From contig JABAKD010000010.1 of NCBI GenBank assembly GCA_012845835.1, forward strand, positions 12,810,473 to 12,874,472: 64,000 nucleotides of DNA, in the 5' to 3' direction. The stretch comes from Undaria pinnatifida (taxonomy: Eukaryota > Sar > Phaeophyceae > Laminariales > Alariaceae). The notes under the pieces are model-generated. The model worked only from the letters and a program-made list of their open reading frames with translations, did no database searches and had not been told where the DNA came from. A program made the translations under genes and the position numbers. This document shows, piece by piece, positions 12,001 to 22,400 of this stretch (position 1 is its first letter; each line of letters opens with the position of its first letter).

Positions 12001-14806
12001 ATGGCAAGCAACGTAAAACGGAAATTATCATGCTCGTGTGTGCCTCAAAGAATGGATCTAGATGGTCATCACGGAGAGTGCAGACGCTGTTTGGTCATCC
12101 TCCGAACGGACCCGGCGTCCACCCGATGGAAGCCGCCCGCGAAAACCGCAGGCAGCCGCCGCGGTTGGACTACCCCGCTCCTTCCACCCCCCGCTCTCCA
12201 AGAAAAAGAGAGCTGGGTGCGAGAAGAATAACCGGGGTGGGCATCGCCCGGAAGAATCAATCATCGGCAAGCAGAGCAGAGCAAAGACATGGTCGCAACG
12301 GTTCCAACAGCAACACTTCAACACAAACGCCGGCCGCTTTGCAACTTTCGGTTGGAGCGACATCTCATGACCGCGTACAGATCGCAAAGCAACCAAAATA
12401 GAACTACAGTACCATGCTCGTGTGTGCCTCAAAGAATGGATCTAGATGGTCATCACGGATAGTGCAGACGCTGTTTGGTCATCCCCCGGACGGGCCCGGC
12501 GTCCACCCGACTGCAGTTGCCCCGCGAAAACCGCAGGCAACCGCCGCGGTTGGACTGCCTCGTCCTCCCCACCTCCAGCTCTCAGACAAGAGAAAGAGAG
12601 CTGGGCGTGGGAGAATAAACGGGGTGGACATCGCCCGGAAGAATCAATCATCGGCGAGCATGGCATACAAAAGCTACGTTATAACACCAACACTTAACAA
12701 TGGTGAATGCAACTGCCGCGGCGGGACGCAAAAATGTGCACTCCAAACTCTGAACCCTCCTGTATGTACAACCGCAAAATAAATGCGCCAACTGTTCCTT
12801 GCAACTATTTCGTCTTGGAAGCATGGGACGCCGCTGTTGACACATACTCAGGACTCGCACACAAGGCACGCAACGAAACACATGATACTTTTTTTTTCAC
12901 ACAAACGCGCAAGCATCCAAGTTTCGTGCGTGAATTCCTCGCTGCCATGGCATGTCATGTCATGTCATGTCATGTCATGTCATGTCAGCCTGGAAAACTC
13001 CAATTCCATACGTAGGATTTGCCGGTTTTGACGGGGCATTTTTCGAGTTGTTAACGCCACTCCGCCGCGATCTTCTGCACTGCTGTACGTACACATATGT
13101 CAAACTCAAACTCCAAGTAGCTTGGCCCCGAAATGACAGTGCACTTCCAACCAGCAAAATCAAGTGCAGAAGGAGAGTCCTCCATCCCGCCTGGGGGTGC
13201 AGCAGAAGTTTCCGAGCTCCTAACGCAAGAAGCCTACTACCTCACCCGACACACGACTTCGCCCACATCATACAAACTTACTATACATATGTCAGCTGTT
13301 TGTTTGCGCAACCCGACCAACATGTCTGTCTTAAGTGCACGTGAGCTCAACCGGTAAGAGGTATACCTTTTTTTGGCTCAAAAACTGCACACCCCTGCTT
13401 GCCGTGGGATGACTCACGACAACGAACGAGAAACAGAACATACTGACCCAGACTGGGTTTCCTACTGGGTGAGGATTCGTCCTGCACTATAACTTCGGTT
13501 TTACGGACCCCGCATTTTCTGATACTCCGTAAATGTCGGCCTGCCTTTCTTGCTGCCCTGTTTCTTGCCATCGACATAATTTTCTTATCATCAACGTAAT
13601 ACGCTAGTTACCCATATAATCTTCTTACGATCAGCGTAATTTTCTTGTTATCAGTACGTATTACTTTCTTCCTGTCAATATCATGGGCGTCCTGGACTGC
13701 GGGGTATATACTTTTGGGTCTTGCCCGAAACAAAAAGAGCGCGGCGGGATGCTCACCCATCGTAGGCCATGCACAGGACGGTGTGGTCGTGGGCTTTGGT
13801 TGCCCTCTTGCATTCCCCCGACTTGATGTCCCAGTGTCGAAGGAGGAAGCTTCGACTAGCGGTGACGATCTCCGACCCGTTGGGGTGAAGCGCGAAGGAT
13901 ACCTGAAAGAAAAAAAGCGAAGGAAGAAAAGAGCGAGAGCGGCGTGATGTTAGAAGGTGACAGCCACAGAGAGCAAAGGAAGAAATGAGCGAGAGAGGCG
14001 TGACATTTGAAAATTGACAAGGCACAAAAGGACGAGAAATGGAGAAAAAGGGAAACAGACAGAAGAAGGTATAGAAGGAGAGAGAGGGAAGGAGAGGGAG
14101 ACACAGCACGGAAAAGAGAAAGAAAGAGAGGGAATCAAAGAGAGGAAAATAGAGAGAGGTGTAGAGAGAGGGGAAGGCGAGAGAGGCAGAGATCGAGAGG
14201 AGAAGGCAGATGAAAAAAATCAGAGGCGAAGCAGCATCCACCTCTCTCCTTCAATCGCAGCTTGCACACAAAGGACAGAGCACGACGGCCGAGATCAGGC
14301 GCGCTCTGGGGCGAGAGGGCAAGCGTTACACGAACCAGATAAAGGGATAATCTATTGAATCCGTACGTTAACACATAGTATACATACTAAAAACTTATTT
14401 TTGTTTCACGAGCATGATACGACGTAGATTCTGCTACCAACACGTACTCGTACACAACCGAGCGAAAACGCAAAAACGACTAATACTGAGTTCAAGGGGG
14501 AACCGAAAACACAACAAATGTTCATATTGTGGCTCTAGCAGTAGCAGCAGCAGAAACATCAGTACTACAGAAGCATGAATCTTGTGCAAGTAGTAGAGGT
14601 ACGAAGGCTACGGCCAACACCAGATTTCAGGTACAAGCAGTGTGACTGGCCTCGCTCGACTCACAATTTCTTCCTCCCCGCCGGGGCTCCCCTCCTTCCT
14701 GAGGCGCTTGGAGACCACGCCTTCCTCCACATCGACGAAGGACACGTCTGACTCGTACAGACACGCCACGAAGCTGCCGTCACTGCTCAGCTCCACCTTT
14801 CCCCCG
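60..14806 (-). CDS. UTP13: UTP13/TBL3 WD40 protein of the U3 snoRNP (partial)
   Basis: This gene encodes the small-subunit-processome WD40 protein that acts with U3 snoRNA in nucleolar 18S rRNA maturation. Exons on the minus strand, all with GT-AG borders and matching phases, are 14806-14665, 13902-13757, 2977-2851, 2212-2019, 914-737, 368-122 and 90-60. The order of blocks follows human TBL3: a GGKVELSSDGSFVACL start, an EIVTASRSFLLRHWD blade, then SGTLVATGSSDHTVKIWD, SGSEDTTVRVWNLQEQSC, SGGRDRVLNVWDLE, GGVVRVFELEGQ and LLGVTSDHNLLLL blades. The C-terminal blades and the UTP13 tail lie beyond position 1. The first coding exon, upstream of 14806, was not found; the acceptor at 14807 needs two bases from it. 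The 10.8-kb intron 13756-2978 holds the hairpin-repeat array. Assignment to UTP13 is firm; the exact 5' end is open. Confidence 0.93.
505..720. repeat. GGGAT-type and AACCA-type simple repeats
   Basis: From about 505 to 655 the sequence is an imperfect GGGAT/GGATG pentamer array, followed at about 689-720 by an AACCA pentamer run. Both lie in the UTP13 intron between the exons ending at 737 and starting at 368. No coding signal is present. Confidence 0.75.
915..1078 (-). repeat. 82-bp tandem duplication duplicating a 3' splice acceptor
   Basis: Two copies of an 82-bp segment (915-996 and 997-1078), identical by eye, lie immediately upstream, on the minus strand, of the UTP13 exon that starts at 914. 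Each copy ends in TTGTTGTTGTCAG, so the polypyrimidine tract and AG acceptor are both duplicated. Confidence 0.9.
1515..1680 (-). repeat. Two minus-strand copies of the poly(C)-ended dispersed repeat
   Basis: Two adjacent partial copies carry the signature GAGACGGAG, TTTGACCATTGACCA and CTTGTTGCTTGCC, read in reverse. A third partial minus copy is at about 3030-3120. They match the plus-strand copies at 39875, 46095, 46905 and 63055 and lie in UTP13 introns. Confidence 0.6.
3967..4317. mobile_element. MITE with 16-bp perfect terminal inverted repeats
   Basis: The ends TAGAGCTGTGAGTCGG (3967-3982) and its exact reverse complement (4302-4317) bound 351 bp with further internal GTCGG/CCGAC motifs and no ORF. 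The outer TA at each end fits a TA target duplication of Tc1/mariner type, but this is inference. It lies in the large UTP13 intron between array copies 1 and 2. Confidence 0.8.
5088..5178 (+). mobile_element. Degenerate copy of the ~90-bp TTAA-flanked MITE
   Basis: The core (CCCCTTTAAGAGCC, later AAGTAACTTTG and GGTTTCCAGTTG) matches the better copies at 19397-19485 and 40625-40714. The right TTAA is present and the left end has decayed. Confidence 0.6.
12953..12987. repeat. CATGT pentanucleotide microsatellite
   Basis: About seven tandem CATGT units follow the last array copy within the UTP13 intron. Confidence 0.9.
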
Positions 14807-16490
14807 CTGCAAAAGTCGACAAAACGAGCCACAGCCGCCGCCGGAGTGTGGTAAAAAGATGGAAGTGGGAGACGGAGAGGGAGAGGGCAAGGTCGGACTT
14901 CAATTTAGAGCCGGACACGAGCAGCGCAAACTACCGCTGTGTATAGCTGCCGTGCTGAGGGAAGAAGGCCGAACAGCTCTACTCCATTCCCTCATTTCTC
15001 TCGAGGGAGCGCACATTACCGAAAGCTGATACGACGGACTATCGCACACACGCCGCCCCCGCCACCTGAATGCCTTAAACCAGAGCGCTCTGAATCGGGC
15101 ATAAGCCGTAAGCCATGAGCGATCACATAATCGGTTTCTGCTCGGCTCCTGGAGCTGTAACAAACTCTGTAACAGCTGCTGCGCAAAAAACAGTACTCGT
15201 AGTTAGCAGTACATACTGCTGTCCTCGAGAACAATCCAGCACACTTTACTCTTTACTACCCACATCGATCCACACCATCATCCACACCATCTCACAAGAC
15301 CGTGCTGCCGATGAAGTATCGAAGGTGTCGTACTCTCAATTACAGAGTACCGTACGTAAATCATGCCGCAGAGATACGCAACTCGCTCTCGGATGGCGAG
15401 AGAGGCATGCAATGCATACACGAATTAATACCTGGCACATAAAAGGAACCGCTACACGGCGGTAACCATCCCAGAGAGACGTATAGCAGTCATTCCATGG
15501 AAGCGGCAGTGGACCAAAGCATTCAGCATGTGCTACACAAAGGTACAGGCAGAGTAAGGCGGTAAGCACCCCGTCGGAAGCTACCTCCACCCATCGACAG
15601 GCCAGCTCACCAGTGCAACAGCAGACCGCCACAAAAACATGCCAAAAACACCACTCGGTATTGGAACTGGTTTGTGGCCGTCCAGAGAAGAGTGTCAGAA
15701 CAGCCACCATGTACCATCAATATGCACTGTGTGCCATAGAGAGGAAGTCTTGGTCAGTGCTTCACCGCCCACGACCAAAGTCATGGGCAACTCACCCTCT
15801 GGTCCTCTGGTAGCTTCGAGTTACGAGATCTACGTTGAACTGGTGGACATGGACATGGACACCTACAGACCCTAGCTGAATATGCTCACCTATACGCCCC
15901 CTTGTGCGCCTTTGCAACTTCCCATGCTTTGCTCAGTGAAGGGCCTCGGGACGTTGACGCCGCCTTGAGCATCTCTCTATCTTCCAGTGGGACCAGACGC
16001 CAACTGCGGCCTGGAAAAGTGGCCTCCCATCAGGGCTTTCCGCGCAGTCGTTCAAACCCTTGGCCCTGATTGAGATGGCGACTACAATTGTGTGGAACTC
16101 TCAGGAAATGTGGTTTTTAAAATATTCCCCAAACCCCTAAATATGTATTCAGAAAAAATACAACGGAACTCCTTCCTACAAACGGATGTCGGGTTCACGG
16201 TTCGTTCTTGGCGTTCACACGTTCACACCTGTCTACCCCACCAAGGGCGCAACCCAAGGCCGCAGCGACGACGACCTTACCCGTACGGCGTTGCCTCCGA
16301 CGTTTCTTAGGCGATTCGTGGTTCCCACCGTCCAAGACTTGATCCAACGGCGCGAGAGTGTTCGACCGTTGGGCCTATTCGCAGTAAATCATTCTTCGAG
16401 GAAGTTTGAAGTGGGCACAAAAACAAACTGCAAACACCAAACACCACCACCGGCTGGAATTGCCGCGCAGAGCTGGTTGACAACACCTGC
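14807..16490. other. Divergent intergenic region with undetermined UTP13 first exon
   Basis: This stretch lies between the 5' side of the minus-strand UTP13 gene and the plus-strand gene starting at 16491. It should hold the UTP13 first coding exon and both promoters. I could not choose a convincing ATG exon that supplies the required two-base phase, and I see no clear core promoter. Confidence 0.4.
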
Positions 16491-19400
16491 ATGGTCTGCG
16501 AGGTCGACATGGACCATCGCGACCGAGACTCCCGCGGGCCTTCGGCGACGATAGCGGCGGTGGCAGCACCGGCGACGGCAGCGAGAAATCCGTCTCCAGA
16601 AGAAAACACCAACTCCAACAAATACTTGTATAGCAGCAGCAGCAACAACAACGACGACAACAGCAGTGGAAAGCAACAGAAAGGTCTGGCATGGTGGAAG
16701 CTCGCACGGCCCGAGCGCTCGGGCCGGCGCCCCTCGCTCGCCGACATCTCCAGCAGCAGCAGCACCAACAGCAGCCGCACCATCCTCAACAGCATCGGCG
16801 ACAGCAGCAGCAACAGCGGGGGCACAAACAGCACCGCCCGAAAAGTATACACCCAGCAGCGCGACCTCCTCCAATCCGCTCCTCCCCCCTCCTCCGCCGA
16901 CCGGCTCCTTTTCTACTACAACGACGGCTTCACATCAACGTCATCGTGCGGACGGGGCCGGAGCGGGGGCGACGGCGAGCCCGGCGGGCGCTTCTCCTCG
17001 GGAGGGCAGCCTGCGAAGCAACACCACCAGCGAAATCTCTGGACCCGAGGCAGCATGGAGGGCACAGAGGCCCCCTCCCCAGAGGAGGATGACCACCGCT
17101 CCAACCTCGACCCCTCCTCCTGCACCGCTGCAGCCGCCAACGCTACCGCCGATGCTACTGCTTTCCCGCGCGCATTGATCCCCGCGTACAACGGCTCGGG
17201 AGATAAGGCCGAGCCCGCGCGCCTCCATCGCCAGCCCGTCCTCGATCTCACCGGGTCCGTACCGAGAGTACTAAAAAAGCTGACGGCGAGGTCACCCAAT
17301 CTCCTCCCCTGCCGCCGGATAGACGACCCGAAAACCGCCTCCACCTCCGTCACTGCCCCCGCCACCGCCACAGCTGCTTCCACCGCTGCTGTGGCTGCTG
17401 CTTCTGTGGCCGATGATGTGGCTACGGCCGACACTGCCTCCCCTTTAACCCCTGTGGAGAGTGCTTCTTCCGACGACAGCTGGCTTAGTGCCTCCAGCCG
17501 GAGGGGTCCATGCGCTGAGGAGGCTTCGAGCAAAGGTGATGGTGACGGCGCCGGCAGCAACCGGGACCAGCCGTGCCGGCGGGAGGCGAAGAAGCACCGC
17601 ACGCCTTCCAAGCCGCCGCGGACCCAGGAGCGGTCACAGCAGTCGATATCATCGTCGTCGCTGTCGAGGGCGGCGGCGGTACGGTCATTGTCGACGTGTC
17701 GCAAGGGCAGCCCTTTCTCCGTTTCCGATCTTAACGCAGACACGGCAGCAGGAGCGGCGGCGGCAGCAGGAGCGGCAAAAGCGTCAACAGCAACAACGGC
17801 AGCAGCACCAGTAGCACCGGCGGGACCGGTAGCGGTGGCGGTAACGGAACCACCCCCGACAGTCAAGGTTAACGGTAGCGGTGGGGGTGGCGGGGTCTGT
17901 GGCGGTGGTGATAGAGACGATATGGAAGGCGTTATCGGCGGCAGCAGCACTGCCGCCCTCGATACCGATCTGGAAGAGATGGTGTGCGATGAGCGAGGGG
18001 AGGAGGACGAGGACGAGGAAGGGGAGGAGGAGGAGGAGGAGGGGGGGGAGGAAGAGGAAAACGGGGGGGGGGGGGGGTCGAATCCACCTCCGGGAGGAGG
18101 CTGAAGAGGACGATGGGATGGACGATGACACCGCCGTGGGACTGGCGAGGGAGCCGAGCGTGGTCTACGATATCCTGGCGGTGGATCGCGGCTTCGGATA
18201 CTGCGACACCTCGGTAGTACCGTTCCGCGTGGAGGATGGGGGGGAGGTGCCGGCCGATAAGATGAGGGCCTTGACATCTGGGCAGGGGCAGTTTCTCGCG
18301 AGAAGGTAAGTTTGATGTTCAAGTTTGTCCAACATGTACGTCAGCTATGAGTGCGGCGGGTTGAATGAGCGACACTGCTGTCCTCAAGTTCTCCGAGGCT
18401 GCTATATGTACGTGTTACGTCGGCCGTGCGTCTTCTATTTTTTGTTCCTCGTGAAGGATGGTATTGTTAATAGGTCAGTGATCCATAAAATGTGATTGCT
18501 GTATATATTTAACAAATGTGACCGTATAGACTATACATGAATTGCTGGTAGTAAGTATGCTGAGTTTTGATAGTGTTGAGTGGCATCGTTTTTATTGATA
18601 TTTCATACCAGGTATTTCATATTTTTATCCTCCGGCGGACGCGTACACATGAATGCCGCGGACGGGTAACATGAAATGCTGCGGACGGGTAGCATTAACG
18701 CTCAAGCTCACCACACTTTTACGCAGTTGTGTCGTATGCCAATTATAACTCCGCCCCGGAGCGCAACGGTGCGTTCATGGCGAAAGCAGCGCGAGTGAGT
18801 ACCGCGTTTTTTTTAAAGGTGAATTGTGATTTTATACAGTGGTAGGCACACCGTTTCCAACTCCTAAAATTGTCCTATTCCACCTCCCCTAGGGTTTTAT
18901 TTCAATGTCGGGAGTCCGGTGCTAAGAGGGGTAAGAGCGCCCCGTGACAAGAACCTAAATTAGCGCTCTTAGCTGCCGCTTGCTCTTATCTGTGGTGGGC
19001 ATTGTTATATACCCTGGTAACGTTTAGTACAGGCGGGACGTGCCGATTTGGCAGCTCTTATCTCCCGAATGCTCTTGTCTACGAGGGCTCTAATAAACCG
19101 GTGTACCCACGATTTTGTTATTTTGTGTGGAGTGTTGAGTTTTGAGTGGCTCGTTTTTTTGCTATATGTTTTTGTCCTCCGGCGGCCGGGTATCGTGAAT
19201 GCTATTAATAGTGAAAAAAACTAATCATATTTGTTGTGAGTCAATTTTAGTTTTTTGATCTGCCGTAGAACACAACGGTGCCTTCATGGCAACGGCAGCG
19301 CGAGCGAACAACGCCTTCACATTGAAGGCGTATTGTGATTTTTATCATGGTTTCACCAGTGGAAGAGCGCCCCGTGACAAGCCTATATAAGCAATCTTAA

Positions 19401-22400
19401 CCCCTCCACAACTGGAAACCCCATTTGGGGCACCAATGACTTGCAATTAGTATAAGGAGGGACTTTGGCGCTCTAACAGGGTTAAGTACAGCGTGTTCTT
19501 GTATGCTGTGGGGCGTTGTACAGCTTTTAATATAGGCGGGACAGCCCGCTTTGGCGGCTATTATGTCTCGAACGTTCTTATCTAGGGTTCCCTTGAACTG
19601 GCGTACCCACCGCCGCCGTACCTGTTAGCATTTTTTCTTTTTTTTTTATGAGTGTTGAGTGGAACTTTTGGTTTTTGTTCGCTTTTTATCCCTCGGTGGA
19701 CGGGTATCATGAATGGCGTGGACGGGTAACATGAATGCGGCGGGCGGGTAACATGAATGAGCAAAGCTCATCGCGTTTCCCTGTCTGTGCGCGGGTGTCA
19801 TTTTCATTGTTTGACTCGGTCGTAGAACACCACGGTGCTTTCGTGGGAACGGCAGCGCGAGCAATTATTTGTCTCTCCCTTCATTTTTACGTGTGGGCTG
19901 TGGTCATAGCACGATATGATAGAGACGCGACGTTGATCTAGGATATGTATCGATTTGGAAGGATACTTGTACTGGGGGTGCATTACAATATTGGTAGTAT
20001 TCCGGTACTTGATTTTGCCGAACAAGACTCCACCCACGCTTTGGGGGCAAAGTTCCTAGAATGCGACTGCTGGTTCTGCTGCACCAATCACCAGGAAATA
20101 GTCAGGCCGCCTGAGTGACGGCAGGGCACTGCAGCAGCTAGCTGTTGTGCTTCGCACAGTAGTTCAACAACTGTTGTATTTCAGTGGCTACTTTGGTATC
20201 ATACCTTTTAAACTGCTGCTAGGGTGTTTGTTGACTGCTTTTGGTATTTATTTGTTGGTTTTCCTGGTTGTATGGGTCGGATGATTTTGCAGAGGTTTGC
20301 AAGACTATGGAATAAACTGCATGCAATTGAATGTACCTTTCCTGCTGTATGTAATAGCACGGAGTCCTTGCTGAGACGAAACCATGGTGTGTGTTCGAGT
20401 TCGTCCAACGGGACAATGCTGATGGCTGTTTTTTTTCGAAAACTGGAAAATATATCTGTTTTTTGTTTTCGTTTCTGCGTAGCAATGTGTCGATTGGTGC
20501 CTTACGAAATGTTTTTCCCGCCCCGCACACGCTCATACTACTAGTACGTACGATATTTTCACGCGACCTCCTCCGCCTTCCACGCTGCCTCCGCTTTTTT
20601 AACACCCCTTTCTACCGATCCACCCACCCTTGCGCCCCTCCGTTTATCCTCTATCTGTCCGCCAAATACATCCATTGTGGGGCGCGCTGAGCATTGAGCA
20701 CCGTGCCTCGTGCCCGCGTTAACCCGTGTGCTTCTTCGAGAATTATCCCGCACTAATTCTAAGTAACTAGCTGTCCCCAATAACGTGGGTGCAGTAAGTG
20801 CTGACATTTTCCTTTAATAAACGCCTTCATAATTTGTGCTTTTCGAAACAGGGGATTCGCCGCTGGCCTGGTGGCGCACTTCTTGGAGGAGACCAACTGC
20901 GAGTTTCGTGTGTTGCAGGTGACCAACGAACGACCAATGATCAAATTACCAACAACCGATGATGAATGGCCGAATAATAAACCAATGACCAAATAGCACC
21001 ATTGACAAACGGCCAAGACCGACGAAGAAGCTACGATAGGAGACCGGTTTTACTGGGTGCGCCAAGGCCTCCTTGGGCCTTAACACACTAGTTTTAGTGT
21101 AGGGGGGCGATCGGTCAATGGGCCAAACTGCGGTCTTGTGATACTATTAATAAATGCACGTTTGGTATTTGAACACCAATGGCCATCGACCATAGGATCA
21201 ATGGGCCATTGACCAATCACCATTGACCAACGATCATTGACCAACGACCAATTACGTATACGCCGCGTTTGTTACTCGTTGTGATCGAAATAAAGCCCAA
21301 ATCCGCCCAACTATGCCAAAATATTTGTTAGCATAGTGGATATTAGCCAAACGATTCCCATCCGGCGGTCTTGCGTTTGCATTGTTGTTTCGATGGCGGG
21401 TACAGGGGGGGGCGTCCTGCGGCATGGACGCGGAGCAATTGAAGGAGGCCGCATTACGCCTAGAGGAGGCGTTTGTGCCAGCGGTAAAGCGGTTGCGCGG
21501 GCGCTCGTCGATGGAGGTGGTACTGGACTCGCTGTTCTCGGGTAAGGACGACGCCGGCCAGTTCGTCGTCCGATTCGAAGTCACCGTTACCAGGTGAGCG
21601 TATGCTTAATCCATTAGTGAACCGTTTTGTGCACGTCATAGAACTGACTTCACGCACGTTTTGGGTGGGGAAACTACTTGCGATTAGTGTGAGAAAATGC
21701 TGTACGAAAAGCGGCAACCCCTTTAGATCTTTGCACGCAACGTTCGAGTTATGGTGTAGAGCATGCAGCATACGATGGTGCAAGCCCGTGTCCTGCAGGT
21801 ACTTGCATTGGAGTCCGACGCTTAAATCGTAAAGTCACAGGCTCCTAACCTAGCAGCCCGCGTTGCCTCGTATGGATGATGCTGTAGTCTTCAGGTTTTA
21901 TGAAATTCGTATGTTTTTTTCAGCGCATTTCACGGGTCGGATCAGCTCTCGCGGGTCGGATCGTGTCAGTAGGGTGACCCGACCCGACCCATGATATATG
22001 GAAACCTTACATGGAAACCTCCTGACCCGACCCGACCTGTGATATTTTGACCACCTTCTGACCCGATCCCTACTCGCCCCGTGAGCTTTTGGAAACTTCC
22101 CGACCTGACCCGCGGGCCGGGTCATGACCCGTGAAAAGCCGTGTTTTTTTCGTCTGACTTCCCGAAAGGGATGTTGGAACCCTTTTAGCTTTTAGCACTA
22201 TCTGCACGCACTTTTTTTAGGGCATACTACCTGCCTGGGAGTAGTTTTGTTTTTTGTTTTTGCAGTACAAACATATGTTTCAAGTGCTGTAGTGGATCCA
22301 ATGCCCGACCGACTCGATTCGAACCCTGCTCTCCTTTCCCAAACCACCCCCCCGATCCCCAACCACAGCAGGACCAGTGATACGACGGGGTTTAGTGATG

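Larger units (their letters stand above)
3554..12668 (-). repeat. Intronic array of 13 same-orientation ~250-bp hairpin-bearing units
   Basis: Thirteen copies occur at 3554-3812, 5571-5822, 6301-6563, 6777-7040, 7930-8186, 9191-9449, 9850-10100, 10231-10488, 10751-11009, 11241-11498, 11634-11902, 12029-12291 and 12413-12668. Each plus-strand copy begins near GCCTCAAAGAATGGATCTAG and ends near AATCAATCATCGGCGA. The last four are spaced about 380-400 bp apart and share spacer sequence, so they look tandemly duplicated; earlier copies are 0.4-2 kb apart. On the minus strand, which is UTP13 sense, each copy can form a stem of up to 14 bp, GGCGGCTGCCTGCG / loop GTTTT / CGCGGGCAGCTGCC, at for example 3653-3685, 11339-11371 and 12512-12545. 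A second short hairpin, GGGC-GAT-GCCC, is common. The copies have no shared intact ORF. I cannot tell a structured RNA family from an amplified inert element by sequence alone. Confidence 0.9.

Noticed and set aside
3554-12668. CRISPR-like or prokaryotic repeat array
   Set aside because: Units are about 250 bp, irregularly spaced and inside a spliceosomal intron.
3554-12668. C/D or H/ACA snoRNA cluster
   Set aside because: GTGATGA boxes are present, but I found no CUGA box at a fitting distance and no H or ACA boxes at conserved places. Kept only as an open possibility.
3555-12782. Long plus-strand ORFs with a recurring CASKNGSRWSSRIVQTLFGH peptide
   Set aside because: They are the hairpin array read antisense to UTP13. 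Copies have indels and stops (for example the copy at 9191), and changes follow stem pairing more than codons.
16307-18322. Minus-strand 468-aa ORF
   Set aside because: It is the antisense shadow of the GC-rich first exon of the plus-strand gene. Only the plus strand has phase-consistent splice sites leading to later exons.
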